Shown: positions 26,483 through 36,100, counted from the stretch's first letter. The stretch is DNA of 64,000 nucleotides from Pseudofrankia coriaricola (GCF_001854805.1 NZ_MBLO01000009.1:1-64000), one strand, 5' to 3'. The notes: generated from the sequence alone by a model not told the origin. A program made the numbers and translations.

Positions 26483-28498
26483 GTGCATGATCACGCCGTG
26501 CACGTCGACGGGGACATCCCCACGGCGGTCGTCCCCGTGCAGCCTGGTGCGCTCCCCGGCCTCCCCGCCGTCCTCCCAGCGCCACGCGCCGACCCGCCCG
26601 ACAGCGGCGCGGCGCGGACCACCGACATGGGCCATGGCCTGGCGCCAAGGGTCATCGACGCGGATGACCGTCACCCGCTGTCACCCGTCGGCCGGCAGGC
26701 CCTCGCGGCGGTGCCGCGGCGCGGGCCCGAACCGGAGTGGCCCTCGACGCTGGTCGTGGTGGCCGGCGTCCTCGTGGGCGCCGTGCTCGGCGTGTGCGCG
26801 CTGGTGCTCAAGGCCGAGGACGGCTCGCATCCGCTCCCCCAGACGATTGCCGGGGTCGTGGGCGGCTACCTGTTCCTCGCCGCGGGAGCGGTCGCGCATG
26901 CCCGCGACCCCACCAACCGGGTCGGGCTGCTCATGGTGCTCGCCGGAGCCGCCTACTTCGCCGAGGACGTGCAGCTCGCCAAGACCACCTGGATGTTCGG
27001 GGTCGGCCTGCTGCTGGCCCAGGCGTCGACCGGGCCGCTCACCCACCTGCTGCTGGCCTTCCCCGACGGGCGCCTCACCTCGCGCGCGCAGCGGGTGCTC
27101 GCCGGCGTGACCTACGCGGTCGTCCTGGGGATCGGCCCGCTCTGCGCCCCGTTCAACGACACCAGCGAGCTCCCCGCCGGGCGGGTCAACCCGCTCTACA
27201 TCTGGGGCTCCCGGTCGATGATCGAGACGTGGAGCCGGATCAACGCGGCGATCGGCGCCGTGGTCGGGGCCGGGGTGCTCGCCGTGCTGACGCACCGCTG
27301 GCTGACGGCGAGTGGGCCACGGCGACGGGTGCTCGCGCCGGTGTTCGTCACCGGTCTCGTCGGTGCCGCCGCGACCGTCGCCAGTGGGCTGGGCCCAGGT
27401 TCCAGCCCGCTGCGACCCGCGCTGCTGTGGGTGTACCTCGTCGCCTTCGCGCTGCTGCCGTTGGGGTTCCTGGCCGGGATCCCACGGCTGCGGTTCGGCC
27501 GCACCCGCTTCGGGACGCTGCTCGCCCAGCTCGCCACCCCGCTGCCGCACGCCGAGTTGCGCGCGCTGCTCGCCAGCGCCCTGGGCGACCCGTCGCTGCG
27601 GATCGCCTACTGGCGGCCGGAGACGGCAAGCTTCGTCGACGAGAACGGCCAGCCGCTCGACGTGGAGGCTCCCGGCGAGGACCTGGCCAGGCCGGGCCAG
27701 CGCCCGCGGTCTGACCGCCCCACCATGCGGCTCGTCGAGCGGGACGGGCGGCGGGTCGCCGCGCTGCTTCACGACCCCGCGCTGCGCGAGGACCCGCGCC
27801 GCCTGGACGCGGTCGTCGCCGCGGCGGGGCTCGCGCTGGACAACCAGCGGCTCGCCGCCGAGGTGCGCGCCCAGCTGGCCGAGGTACGCGCCTCGCGCGG
27901 CCGGATCGTCGCCGCGGCCGACGCGGAGCGCCGCCGCATCGAGCGTGACCTGCACGACGGTGCCCAGCAGCGCCTCATCATCGCCCGCCTTGCGGTGCGG
28001 ATGGCGCAGGACCAGCGCTGCGCCCCTGAGCTCGCCGCGCTGCTCGCGCGCGCCGCCGACGGGCTGGACCTGGCGATCCGGGAGCTGCGCGAGCTTGCCC
28101 GCGGCATCCATCCGGAGATCCTGACCGAGGCCGGGCTGGTGGCGGCCGTCGAGGCGCTCGTCGACCGGGTGCCCCTCGACGTCCGGGTCGTCGCGGCGGA
28201 TGTGCCGCGGCTGCCGGCCGCGGTCGAGGCGACGGCGTACTTCGTCGCCGCCGAGGCGGTCACGAACGTGCTCCACCACGCCGCGGCGACGCGTGTCACG
28301 ATCGAGATCGGCCACGGCGGCGGGCGGCTGCGCGTCGCCGTCACCGACGACGGCGCCGGCGGGGCCGACCTCGCCGCCGGGACCGGCCTGCTCGGCCTGC
28401 GCGACCGTGTGTCCGCGCTGGACGGCACTCTCGTCGTCCACAGCCCGCCCGGCCGCGGCACGACCGTCCGCGCCGACCTGCCGGCCGCCGGCGGCTGA
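26483..28498 (+). CDS. Sensor histidine kinase (HisKA_3 type)
   Basis: A 671-residue membrane kinase. After a variable 75-residue leader there are about eight hydrophobic helices (about 85-345), with a soluble linker to about 460. The dimerisation box is 'ERRRIERDLHDGAQQRL' with phosphorylated His491, and the ATPase part has 'EAVTNVLHHAAATRV', 'VTDDGAGGAD' and 'GTGLLGLRDRV'. This type phosphorylates NarL/LuxR regulators, so the response regulator at 24141 is the natural partner although remnants and GntR now lie between. The start is uncertain: the first 48 residues are poorly conserved in appearance, and an in-frame ATG at 26627 also works. Confidence 0.88.
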   Translation: MHDHAVHVDGDIPTAVVPVQPGALPGLPAVLPAPRADPPDSGAARTTDMGHGLAPRVIDADDRHPLSPVGRQALAAVPRRGPEPEWPSTLVVVAGVLVGAVLGVCALVLKAEDGSHPLPQTIAGVVGGYLFLAAGAVAHARDPTNRVGLLMVLAGAAYFAEDVQLAKTTWMFGVGLLLAQASTGPLTHLLLAFPDGRLTSRAQRVLAGVTYAVVLGIGPLCAPFNDTSELPAGRVNPLYIWGSRSMIETWSRINAAIGAVVGAGVLAVLTHRWLTASGPRRRVLAPVFVTGLVGAAATVASGLGPGSSPLRPALLWVYLVAFALLPLGFLAGIPRLRFGRTRFGTLLAQLATPLPHAELRALLASALGDPSLRIAYWRPETASFVDENGQPLDVEAPGEDLARPGQRPRSDRPTMRLVERDGRRVAALLHDPALREDPRRLDAVVAAAGLALDNQRLAAEVRAQLAEVRASRGRIVAAADAERRRIERDLHDGAQQRLIIARLAVRMAQDQRCAPELAALLARAADGLDLAIRELRELARGIHPEILTEAGLVAAVEALVDRVPLDVRVVAADVPRLPAAVEATAYFVAAEAVTNVLHHAAATRVTIEIGHGGGRLRVAVTDDGAGGADLAAGTGLLGLRDRVSALDGTLVVHSPPGRGTTVRADLPAAGG

Positions 28499-28823
28499 GC
28501 GCGGATCCCACCCAGGACGGCGCGCACCGGGGCCGCGGACAGCGCGGCGGGCATGGCGCCGTCGGCGGTTGCCCAGGCTCGGCCATCGCGCCATCGGCCA
28601 TGGGTGACATGCCGGACAGGTCCTCTGGGCCGCCCACCGTGGAACAACGGAAACGGACTGCCGGGCGCCCCAAGGACCGCGCCCCGTCGGAGCGCCTCCT
28701 CCCCCGCCAACTGGTTGACTGTGGGTGTCCGGGGGAGGTCACCGAGTGACCTCGCCAAACCGGAGCGGCGGGCCGACCCGCCCGGGCGAGGCGGCAGAAG
28801 CGGCCCGAGGAGAGGTGGTGGCG
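28499..28823. other. Intergenic, one perfect palindrome
   Basis: There is no gene. GGTCAC-CGA-GTGACC at 28737-28751 is a perfect 6-bp inverted repeat about 70 bp before the stress-type protein and may be an operator. Confidence 0.45.
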
Positions 28824-30779
28824 ATGGGTTGGCGCGAGTTCCTGGGACTGCGCGAGCCGCGGCGCCCGCACGAACAGGACTACGACCACGACGACCGCGG
28901 GCGGGACCAGTCCCATGACGACCGCGGCTACCCCGAGGACCACATCCCGCGGGAGGAACCCGCTCACGAGTACGAAGGCGGCTCCCAGGAGCGCGGTGTC
29001 CGCGCCGAAGACGGCGAATACCAGGACGAACGCGCATACCTCGAACGCGGGTACCAGGACGAGCTGGACTATCCGGCCGAGTTCAGGCATCCGGAGGACC
29101 GCGACGTTCCCGACGAGCGAGAGCACCGCGAGGACTACCAGGCCGGGGCGGCGAGCCCGGTGTCTCCCGGAGACGTCGACCGGGGCGATCGTGTCTTCCG
29201 ATCCGGCGACGTCGACGAATCCCCGGATCTCACCCCGACGAGCCGGGGTTCGCTGAACGAGGCCCGGCCGGCCGCCACGGGCCGCGAGCAGCCCACACCC
29301 ACGGGCCCGTCCGCTCCCGCCGGGGACCGCGCGGCTCGGGCGGCTGACACCGGAGCCTTCCGGTACGAGCCGTCGCCACCGGTCGGCGAGCGCACTGGCC
29401 AGGCGGCCGGCGCGCGGCCCCTCTCGGGTGAGCCGGCCCTGACCGCCGAGGAGCGGGTCGGTTCGGCCTCGGACGTCGAGTCGTTCCTGACCACACCGGC
29501 CCCGGCTGCCGGGCAGCGGCCTCCGGCTGGTTTCGAGGTGTTCGAGGCTCCCGTCGAGCGCCTCGGTGACGTCGGTGACGTCGGGGGCGCCGGGCAGGCG
29601 GACGACCAGTGGCCCGCCGGTGAGGAGGCGTCCGCCGGCCGGGCCGGCGGCCTGGGGCAGGAGCGCGGCGAGCGGCTCGCGGTCGACCGGGACCGCTACC
29701 AGGAGTTCCTGGCGGCCGACGCGGAACGCGAGGAGGCGGCCCGCGCCGAGGCGAACCGTCCCGCCGGCCCCGCCGCGCGGCCGGCCCGCCCCGCACCCGG
29801 CGCCAAGCCGGCCGGCAAGCGCCAGGAGACTCGTTCCGCCAGCGGCCAGAGCCCCGCGGAGCGCCGCGGCGCGCGGTCCGCCCAGGACGGCGGCCAGGAG
29901 GGTGACGGTCAGGCCCGGTTAGCCGTCGGCGGCGGCGACCCCGGTCACACTGGCTGGGACGACGGCCCCGGCTGGGACGACGGCGACGCCGGTGCGCGCG
30001 GGCTGGCTGGCGCGCCTGGCGACCAGGAACCCGAACCGGCGGCTGGACGGACGTTCGACGCGGCCTCCGCCGACTCAGCCTCTACCAGCGCCGCCTCTAC
30101 CAGCGCCGCCTCTACCAGCGCCGCCTCTGCCGGCGCGGGCTCCTTGGGCGCCATGCCCGTCGGCGCGATGGAGACGGAGCGGGCCGGCGGCGCGCAGGCA
30201 CCGGCCGAGCCCGAGGCCGAGGCGGACCGGGCACGGAGCGCGCCCGGGACGAAGCCGGGCCAGGAGCTGAGTTGGCGGTTCCCACCCCAGCAGGTGGTCG
30301 CGTCCTACCAGACCCATGACCAGGCCGAACGGGCGGTCGACCACCTGGCCGACGCGCGTTTCCCGGTCGAGCGGACGGCCATCGTCGGCCGCGGCCTGAC
30401 CAGCGTGGAGACGATCGGGCGGATGTCCTGGCGGGACTCGACGCTGCGCGCGGTCGGGGGCTGGGCGGTGGCCGGCGCCCTGGTCGGCCTGGTCTTCGGG
30501 CTGCTGGATTGGGTCACGCCGCTGCGGGCGGCCTTCTCACTCGCGCTGTGGGGTCTGCTCTTCGGCGCCCTTCTCGGCCTGTTCGCCGGTCTGCTGACGT
30601 GGGTGTTCGCCGGTGGGAGCCACCAGCGTGTTACGCACAGCCATGTCTACCGGGCGCACAGCTACGACCTGCTCGTAGACTCAGAACTCGCCGAACGGGC
30701 CAGGAGCACCCTGGTTCTCGGCGGCTTCCCGGTCACCGGTTCGGTCCGCAAGGACGCGATCTCCTTCCGGCACCGCTGA
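28824..30779 (+). CDS. Acidic protein with YflT-like stress domain
   Basis: A 651-residue protein. Residues 1-500 are low-complexity and highly charged: an Asp/Glu/Arg/Tyr-rich start, then Ala/Pro/Glu-rich sequence, then a Ser-Thr-Ala repeat. The last 165 residues form a domain like the general stress protein 17M/YflT family ('QVVASYQTHDQAERAVDHLA'). It includes two membrane helices ('VAGALVGLVFGLLDW' and 'FGALLGLFAGLLTWVF') and a C-terminal 'AHSYDLLVDSELAERAR' strand-helix. The ATG at 28824 follows GAGGAGAGG, so it is preferred over upstream GTGs. The family is induced by heat, salt or oxidative stress. The long disordered N-terminus is unusual. Confidence 0.75.
   Translation: MGWREFLGLREPRRPHEQDYDHDDRGRDQSHDDRGYPEDHIPREEPAHEYEGGSQERGVRAEDGEYQDERAYLERGYQDELDYPAEFRHPEDRDVPDEREHREDYQAGAASPVSPGDVDRGDRVFRSGDVDESPDLTPTSRGSLNEARPAATGREQPTPTGPSAPAGDRAARAADTGAFRYEPSPPVGERTGQAAGARPLSGEPALTAEERVGSASDVESFLTTPAPAAGQRPPAGFEVFEAPVERLGDVGDVGGAGQADDQWPAGEEASAGRAGGLGQERGERLAVDRDRYQEFLAADAEREEAARAEANRPAGPAARPARPAPGAKPAGKRQETRSASGQSPAERRGARSAQDGGQEGDGQARLAVGGGDPGHTGWDDGPGWDDGDAGARGLAGAPGDQEPEPAAGRTFDAASADSASTSAASTSAASTSAASAGAGSLGAMPVGAMETERAGGAQAPAEPEAEADRARSAPGTKPGQELSWRFPPQQVVASYQTHDQAERAVDHLADARFPVERTAIVGRGLTSVETIGRMSWRDSTLRAVGGWAVAGALVGLVFGLLDWVTPLRAAFSLALWGLLFGALLGLFAGLLTWVFAGGSHQRVTHSHVYRAHSYDLLVDSELAERARSTLVLGGFPVTGSVRKDAISFRHR
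30081..30125. repeat. 15-bp tandem repeat in coding region
   Basis: TCTACCAGCGCCGCC occurs three times without change and encodes three STSAA units in the linker of the stress-type protein. The copy number may vary between strains. Confidence 0.9.
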
Positions 30780-30999
30780 CCCCCGCGTCCCGTCGCCGCG
30801 GAGCGCCCGCGGTCCCCGCCGGGCCGCCGGGCCGACAGCCCCCGGCCCGTCGGGCCCGTCAGGCCCGCCGGGACATCGGGCCGTCAGGTCCCACGCCACG
30901 GGCCGCGCACGAATGCCCGCCGCGGAGCGCCTCCGCCGGCTGTCTGGTAAGCACGTTCTAGCCGGGCGGATGTCAGTGACGCAGCTGAGGTGGTTCTCT

Positions 31000-31797
31000 G
31001 TGGGTGACGTGACGCGGTGGGAGACCCTGGACGTCTCGGTCGACGGGCCCGTCGCCTGGGTGCGGTTCGACCGGCCGGACCGGCGCAACGGCGTCACCAC
31101 CGAGATGGCGGTCGAGATGTACGGGGCGCTGTCGGAGCTTGCGGCGCTGGACGCGGTCAGCGTGCTGGTGCTCACCGGCAACGGGGACGCGTTCTGCCCC
31201 GGCGCAGACCTGCGCGCCGCCGCCGAGGACGGCCAGGCGGCACGGCGGCTGCCCGACCCGGAGACCTACCACTCGGCCCGCCTACTGCACGAGATGCCGG
31301 CGCTGACGGTCGCCGCGGTCAACGGTGCCTGCGCGGGCGCCGGGTTCGCCTGGGCGGCGGCCTGCGACGTGCGGGTCGCCTCGGCGTCCGCCCGGTTCGC
31401 CACGGCGTTCCTCGCGGTCGGGCTGCCCGGCGAGCTGGGCCTGGCCTGGACGCTGCCGCGCAGCGTCGGCGCGACGCGCGCCCGGGAGCTGCTGTTCCTG
31501 GCCCCGAAGATCGACGCGGAGCAGGCCCGCGAGTACGGCTTCGTCAGCCGCGTCTGGCCGGCGGAGTCGTTCCAGCGGGAGCTGGACGGCCTCGTCGCCC
31601 AGCTCGCGGGCCGGCGCCTCGAGGCGGTCCGCGAGATGAAGCGCAATCTCGTCGAGGCCGAGCGCCTCCCCCTGGGCGACTACATCACCGGCGAGTCGGC
31701 CCGCTACCTGGCCCTCCTCACCGGCGACGGCCCCGACAGCGTCCGCGGCCGTATGGCCCAGCGCCGCGACCAGATCCAGGCCGACCACACCGAGTAG
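31000..31797 (+). CDS. Enoyl-CoA hydratase/isomerase family protein
   Basis: A 265-residue crotonase-fold enzyme. Oxyanion-hole segments are 'FCPGADLRAAA' and 'NGACAGAGFAWAAACD'. The usual catalytic Glu positions are partly changed ('AVGLPGELGLAWTLPR' keeps one Glu). The GTG at 31000 is chosen because GAGG lies 9 bases before it and it gives the family length; ATG 30970 and 30913 are in frame. It probably hydrates or isomerises an acyl-CoA. An SDR and a MaoC-type protein nearby suggest a fatty-acid or aromatic-CoA pathway. Confidence 0.85.
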   Translation: MGDVTRWETLDVSVDGPVAWVRFDRPDRRNGVTTEMAVEMYGALSELAALDAVSVLVLTGNGDAFCPGADLRAAAEDGQAARRLPDPETYHSARLLHEMPALTVAAVNGACAGAGFAWAAACDVRVASASARFATAFLAVGLPGELGLAWTLPRSVGATRARELLFLAPKIDAEQAREYGFVSRVWPAESFQRELDGLVAQLAGRRLEAVREMKRNLVEAERLPLGDYITGESARYLALLTGDGPDSVRGRMAQRRDQIQADHTE

Positions 31798-31951
31798 CCG
31801 GGCTCAGCCCAGCCACCCAGCCGAGCAGGCGAGCCGCGCGCCGAGGTGGTGCTGACCTCCGACGGCGAGGAGGTCGGCCGGGCCAGGGCGGACCCGTCGA
31901 TCCCGGGGCCAAGGCCGGGGCCGGGCGCGGTGGCCGGCGGAGCCGCGACCG

Positions 31952-32686
31952 TCAGGCGATCGAGCCGCCGTCGATGAGGTACTCGCCGCCGGTGATGACG
32001 CGGGAGGCGTCGCTGACCAGGAACAGGACGAGATCGGCGACGTCCGTCGCCTCGGCGGCGAAGCCGAGCGGGATGTGGGAGAGCGCCTCCCGCTCGTGGT
32101 AGCGCAGCATGTCGGCGGCCATCTCGGTGCGGACCAGGCCGGGGCAGACGCAGTTGACCCGGATCTGGTCCCGCCCGAGCTCCAGCGCGGCGGCCCGCGA
32201 CAGGCCGCGCAGCCCGAACTTGGAGGCAACGTAGGCCGAGCCCATCGGGATCGCCTTGATTCCCGCGGCGGACGCCGTGTTGACGATCGCGCCGCCGCCG
32301 CGAGCCCGCATCGCCGGGACGACGGCGCGGATCCCGAGGAACGCGCCGACGAGGTTCGTGTCCAGCACGTCGCGGAAGGTCGCCTCGTCGGTGTCGACCA
32401 GGCCGCGGCTGACCATGACCCCCGCGTTGTTCACCAGGATGTCGAGGCCGCCGAACTCGCCGGTCGCGGTGTCCACGGCCTGTGCCCAGGTCTGCTCGGC
32501 GGCGACGTCGCCACACACGAAGCGTGCGGCGGTGCCGAGTCCGCCCGCCGCCGCCTTCCCCTGCTCGCCGAGCCGGTCGACGAGCACGACGCTCGCCCCC
32601 TCGGCGACGAACCGTTCCGCCTCCGCGAGCCCCTGCCCCCGCGCCGCCCCCGTGACGATGGCGACCCTGCCGTCCAGTACCCCCAC
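31952..32686 (-). CDS. SDR-family oxidoreductase
   Basis: A 244-residue classical short-chain dehydrogenase. It has the cofactor motif 'TGAARGQG' (about 12-19), 'NNAGV', the catalytic Ser in 'NTASAAG' and YxxxK near residue 154 ('YVASK'). It ends in 'ITGGEYLIDGGSIA'. The Asp in 'VVLVDR' suggests NAD(H). It is convergent with the enoyl-CoA hydratase and could be a 3-hydroxyacyl-CoA or sterol-type dehydrogenase. Confidence 0.9.
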   Translation of the reverse strand: MGVLDGRVAIVTGAARGQGLAEAERFVAEGASVVLVDRLGEQGKAAAGGLGTAARFVCGDVAAEQTWAQAVDTATGEFGGLDILVNNAGVMVSRGLVDTDEATFRDVLDTNLVGAFLGIRAVVPAMRARGGGAIVNTASAAGIKAIPMGSAYVASKFGLRGLSRAAALELGRDQIRVNCVCPGLVRTEMAADMLRYHEREALSHIPLGFAAEATDVADLVLFLVSDASRVITGGEYLIDGGSIA

Positions 32687-33239
32687 GCCGTCCGCCCTCC
32701 TCCGGCACCCTCGCCGGTCACCGGTCCGCCCCGTGCCGGCCGCGCCCGAGCGCGGCGGCCGCCCGGAACGCCCGCGTGACCGTGCCTACCAGACCTCCCG
32801 TCCGGCGCGCAGCCTAAAGCCCGCCGCGCGGCCGGCGCCGGGCGAACTGTCACAGGCCCGGCCAGACCAGCGAGCGGCGACCCCCGCGGTCCGCAAACCC
32901 GGCGGTCCCCGAGCCCGCCGGTCCCCGAGCCCGCCGCCTCCGGCGGCCTGACTGCGCGCGGACGCGGCGCGGTGTCAGGTGGGCGACGCGGCGGTGGAAG
33001 GTTCGGGGAAGGCGCGGTTCCTAGCTTCTCCCTCAGCACCACGAGCACACCGGCCGGACCTGCCCCTCCGGCCGGACCGACCACCGCATCGGCCGCTCCC
33101 CAGACCCGGCCGTGCCGCCCTCCCCCGGCGGCACGGCCGTCCTGGCGCCGGCCAGGCCGCCGCATGATGCCGCTCCCCGCCGGGGGCCTGGCCGGCGCTG
33201 CCCCGACGCGGCGCCCGCCCGCGGAGGTGGAGAAAGGAC
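32687..33239. other. Gene-free spacer
   Basis: About 550 bp between the divergent SDR and flavin monooxygenase genes. No gene signal is seen. Near 32905-32940 the unit GGTCCCCGAGCCCGCC is repeated twice, followed by a small GC hairpin. The rest is unstructured. Confidence 0.5.
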
Positions 33240-34610
33240 ATGAGCCCTATGGAGACCATCGACACGGTGGTGATCGGCGCCGGACAGGCCGGTCTCGCCG
33301 TCAGCCGCTGCCTGGCCTCCGCCGGGCGGGAGCACGTCGTGCTCGACCGGGGCGCGGTCGGGCAGCGCTGGCGGGACCGCTGGCAGGCCCAGCGGCTGCT
33401 CACCCCGAACTGGATGAGCCGGCTGCCGTTCTGGTCCTACCAGGGCGACGACCCCGACGGGTTCCGCGCCTTCCCCGAGCTCGTCGGCTACCTCGAGGAC
33501 TACGCGTCGTCGTTCGACGCGCCCGTCCAGGCGGACACCACCGTCGAGTCCGTGACCCTCGCGGCCGGCTCGGCCGCCCGCTGCCCGGCCGGCACGACCG
33601 GCGCTCACCGCGCGGGCGGCGCTCACCGCGCGGGCGGCGCCGGCGCGGCGCGGCGCGGGCCGGCCGCCCGGTTCGCGGTGTCCACCGACCGGGGTGGCTT
33701 CCACACCCGCAACATCGTCGTCGCGGCGGGCGCGTGCGACGAGCCCGCGGTGCCCGCACAGTTCGCCGGCGCGCTCGGCGGCGTCCACCAGCTGCACGCC
33801 GCCGACTACCGCGGCGCGAGCGGCCTCCCCGCCGGCGGGGTGCTCGTCGTGGGCGCGTCGTCGTCCGGGCTGCAGGTCGCCGAGGAGGCGGCCCGGGCCG
33901 GCCGGCAGGTCACGATCAGCGTCGGCGCGCATCGCCGGCTGCCCCGCGCCTACCGCGGCATGGACATCTGGTGGTGGCTGGACCGGCTCGGCATCCTCGA
34001 CCGGAGCGTCGAGGACATGCCGCCCGGGCAGCTGGCGCGCCGCGAGCCGTCGCTGCAGCTCGTCGCCGGCCGCGACCTCGACCTGGGCCTGCTCGCCGAC
34101 GCCGGCGTCCGCCTGGTCGGGCGGCTGCGCGCGGCGAGCGGGCACCGCGTCGAGCTCGCAGACGACCTCGCGGACACGACCGGCGCCGCCGACGCGCGGA
34201 TGCGCCGGATCCTCGACCAGATCGAGCGGAACATGCGCGGCAGCGGCCTTGCCGCCGAGCTCACCGACCCGGAGCCGTTTCGTCCCGTCGCCGCGGCGCC
34301 GGCGCCGGCGCGCCTCGACCTGAAGGCGGCCGGCATCGGCACCGTCGTCTGGGCGACCGGCTACCGCCACCCCTACCCGTGGCTCCAGGTCCCGGACGTG
34401 CGCGACGCCGCGGGGCAGATCCGCCAGCGCGGCGGTGTCACGCCCCGGCCGGGGCTCTATGTCATCGGCCTGCCGTTCCTCGCCCGGCGCAACTCGCACT
34501 TCCTCGACGGCGTCCGCCACGACGCCCGCACAGTGGTGACCCACCTCTGCCTCGGCCAGATCCCCTGGCCGCGCGTCGGCGGGCGGATGGACGGGGTATC
34601 TCGGCGATGA
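33240..34610 (+). CDS. Flavin-containing monooxygenase-like protein
   Basis: A 456-residue two-dinucleotide-fold flavoprotein. The FAD motif is 'VVIGAGQAGLAVSRCL' near residue 10 and the NADPH motif 'VLVVGASSSGLQVAEEA' near residue 200. The fold resembles flavin-containing monooxygenases and CzcO-like proteins. An insertion near residues 115-145 has 'GAHRAGGAHRAGG' repeats, which suggests a fast-evolving loop. RBS GGAGAAAGG precedes the ATG. The stop overlaps the next FAD gene by ATGA, so the two are probably translated together. Substrate oxygenation with NADPH and oxygen is expected. Confidence 0.87.
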   Translation: MSPMETIDTVVIGAGQAGLAVSRCLASAGREHVVLDRGAVGQRWRDRWQAQRLLTPNWMSRLPFWSYQGDDPDGFRAFPELVGYLEDYASSFDAPVQADTTVESVTLAAGSAARCPAGTTGAHRAGGAHRAGGAGAARRGPAARFAVSTDRGGFHTRNIVVAAGACDEPAVPAQFAGALGGVHQLHAADYRGASGLPAGGVLVVGASSSGLQVAEEAARAGRQVTISVGAHRRLPRAYRGMDIWWWLDRLGILDRSVEDMPPGQLARREPSLQLVAGRDLDLGLLADAGVRLVGRLRAASGHRVELADDLADTTGAADARMRRILDQIERNMRGSGLAAELTDPEPFRPVAAAPAPARLDLKAAGIGTVVWATGYRHPYPWLQVPDVRDAAGQIRQRGGVTPRPGLYVIGLPFLARRNSHFLDGVRHDARTVVTHLCLGQIPWPRVGGRMDGVSRR

Positions 34611-36100
34611 CGAAGCCAGTGGCGACGCCGGCGACGGCGGCCGCCGCCACGGCCGCCTACCGGCGAGGGTCCTACCCGGTGGTCAAGCGGCCGTGTGACG
34701 TGGTGGTGGTCGGGGCGCGCTGCGCGGGGGCGGCGACAGCGATGCTGCTCGCCCGCGCCGGCCTGCGGGTCGTGGTGCTCGACCGCGCCCCCAAGGGCTC
34801 CGACACCGTATCCACACACGCGCTGACGCGCGGCGGCGTGCTGCAGCTGCACCGTTGGGGGCTGCTGGACGCGGTCGTCGCGGCCGGCACCCCGCCGGTA
34901 CGCACCACCGTCCTCCACTACCCCGACGAGACGGCGCGGGTGGCCGTGCGTCCGACACCCGGTGTGGAGGCGCTGGGCGCGCTCTACGCGCCGCGCCGGA
35001 CGGTGCTCGACGCGATCCTGGTCGACGCCGCCCGCCGCGCCGGCGCCGAGGTCCACTTCGGGATGTCGGTCACCCGGCTGCTCACCGATGGCGCCGGCCA
35101 CGTCGTCGGCGTCGCCGCCCGCCCCGTCACAGGCGGCACCGGCACTGGCACCGGCGACGAGGACAGCGACGAGGACAGCGACGAGGACAGCGACGGCGAC
35201 CGCCACGGCCACGACGGTGACGACGACCGCGACGACCGCGGTCGCGGTCGCGGGGCCGCGCGGGAGATGCTCGTGCGGGCCGCGCTAACGGTCGGCGCGG
35301 ACGGGATCGGCTCGACGGTGGCCCGGGCGGTCGCCGCGCCGGCCGTTCACGTCGGGCCGTCCGCCGGGTCGTACCTGTACGGCTACTGGCGCGGGCTGCC
35401 CACCGACGGCTACGAGTGGTTCTACGGGCCCGGCGCGTCGGCGGGCCTCATCCCGACCAATGACGGCCTGACCTGCGTGTTCGTCGGGCACGCCGCCGGA
35501 CGGATGCGCGCGGTCCGCGCCGGGACCGGTGACGCCCGCGCCGCGTTCGACGCGGTGCTCGCCGCGGCCGCGCCGGACCTGGCGGATCGGCTCGCCGCCG
35601 CCGAGCCGGTCGCTCGCCTGGCCGGGTTCGGCGGGCGCAGCGGCTACCTGCGCGAGGCCTTCGGGCCCGGCTGGGCGCTGGCCGGCGACGCCGGGTTCTT
35701 CCGCGACCCGCTGAGCACCCACGGGATCTCCGACGCGCTGCGCGACGCGGAGCTGCTCGCCCGCGCCGTCCTGGACGCGGGCCCGGCGCCCGGGCCGGTC
35801 CTCGACGCGGCCCTGGCCCGCTACCAGCAAGCTCGCGACCGCCTGGCGCTCCCGCTCCTGGCCGCGACGGACCGGCTCGCCTCCCACGCCTGGGACGAGG
35901 CGTCCCTGCGACCGACGCTGCGCGCCCTCAACGCCGCGATGAACGCCGGGCTCGAGACCCTGCTCGCCCTCCCACCGCTGCCGCTGTCCTCCCCCGCCGC
36001 CCACGCGTGGATACCAGGCCAGGCGCCCACCGCGGCACCCGGCCGCTCCCCGGGCGAGACCGCACCTCCCTCATCCCTGGAAGGAAGCTCCCCAAGATGA
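34607..36100 (+). CDS. FAD-dependent oxidoreductase with acidic insert
   Basis: A 497-residue flavoprotein of the geranylgeranyl-reductase/p-hydroxybenzoate-hydroxylase group. The FAD motif is 'DVVVVGARCAGAATAMLLAR' (about 30-50), followed by 'THALTRGGVLQLHRWGLL' and 'GWALAGDAGFFRDPLSTHGI' in the second half. Residues about 177-218 are an inserted stretch of Gly-Thr and then Asp/Glu/Ser/Arg/His repeats, encoded by three 12-bp units. It likely loops out of the sheet. ATG 34607 overlaps the upstream stop and the last codons overlap the MaoC-type start, so three genes are coupled. The substrate is unknown. Confidence 0.85.
   Translation: MTKPVATPATAAAATAAYRRGSYPVVKRPCDVVVVGARCAGAATAMLLARAGLRVVVLDRAPKGSDTVSTHALTRGGVLQLHRWGLLDAVVAAGTPPVRTTVLHYPDETARVAVRPTPGVEALGALYAPRRTVLDAILVDAARRAGAEVHFGMSVTRLLTDGAGHVVGVAARPVTGGTGTGTGDEDSDEDSDEDSDGDRHGHDGDDDRDDRGRGRGAAREMLVRAALTVGADGIGSTVARAVAAPAVHVGPSAGSYLYGYWRGLPTDGYEWFYGPGASAGLIPTNDGLTCVFVGHAAGRMRAVRAGTGDARAAFDAVLAAAAPDLADRLAAAEPVARLAGFGGRSGYLREAFGPGWALAGDAGFFRDPLSTHGISDALRDAELLARAVLDAGPAPGPVLDAALARYQQARDRLALPLLAATDRLASHAWDEASLRPTLRALNAAMNAGLETLLALPPLPLSSPAAHAWIPGQAPTAAPGRSPGETAPPSSLEGSSPR
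35156..35191. repeat. 12-bp tandem repeat encoding acidic insert
   Basis: GACGAGGACAGC occurs three times in tandem inside the FAD oxidoreductase gene and encodes Asp-Glu-Asp-Ser units. Because the unit is a multiple of three, copy changes keep the frame. Confidence 0.9.

Noticed and set aside
30081-30125. CRISPR array
   Set aside because: Units are 15 bp, contiguous and in frame inside a gene; there are no spacers or cas genes anywhere in the window.
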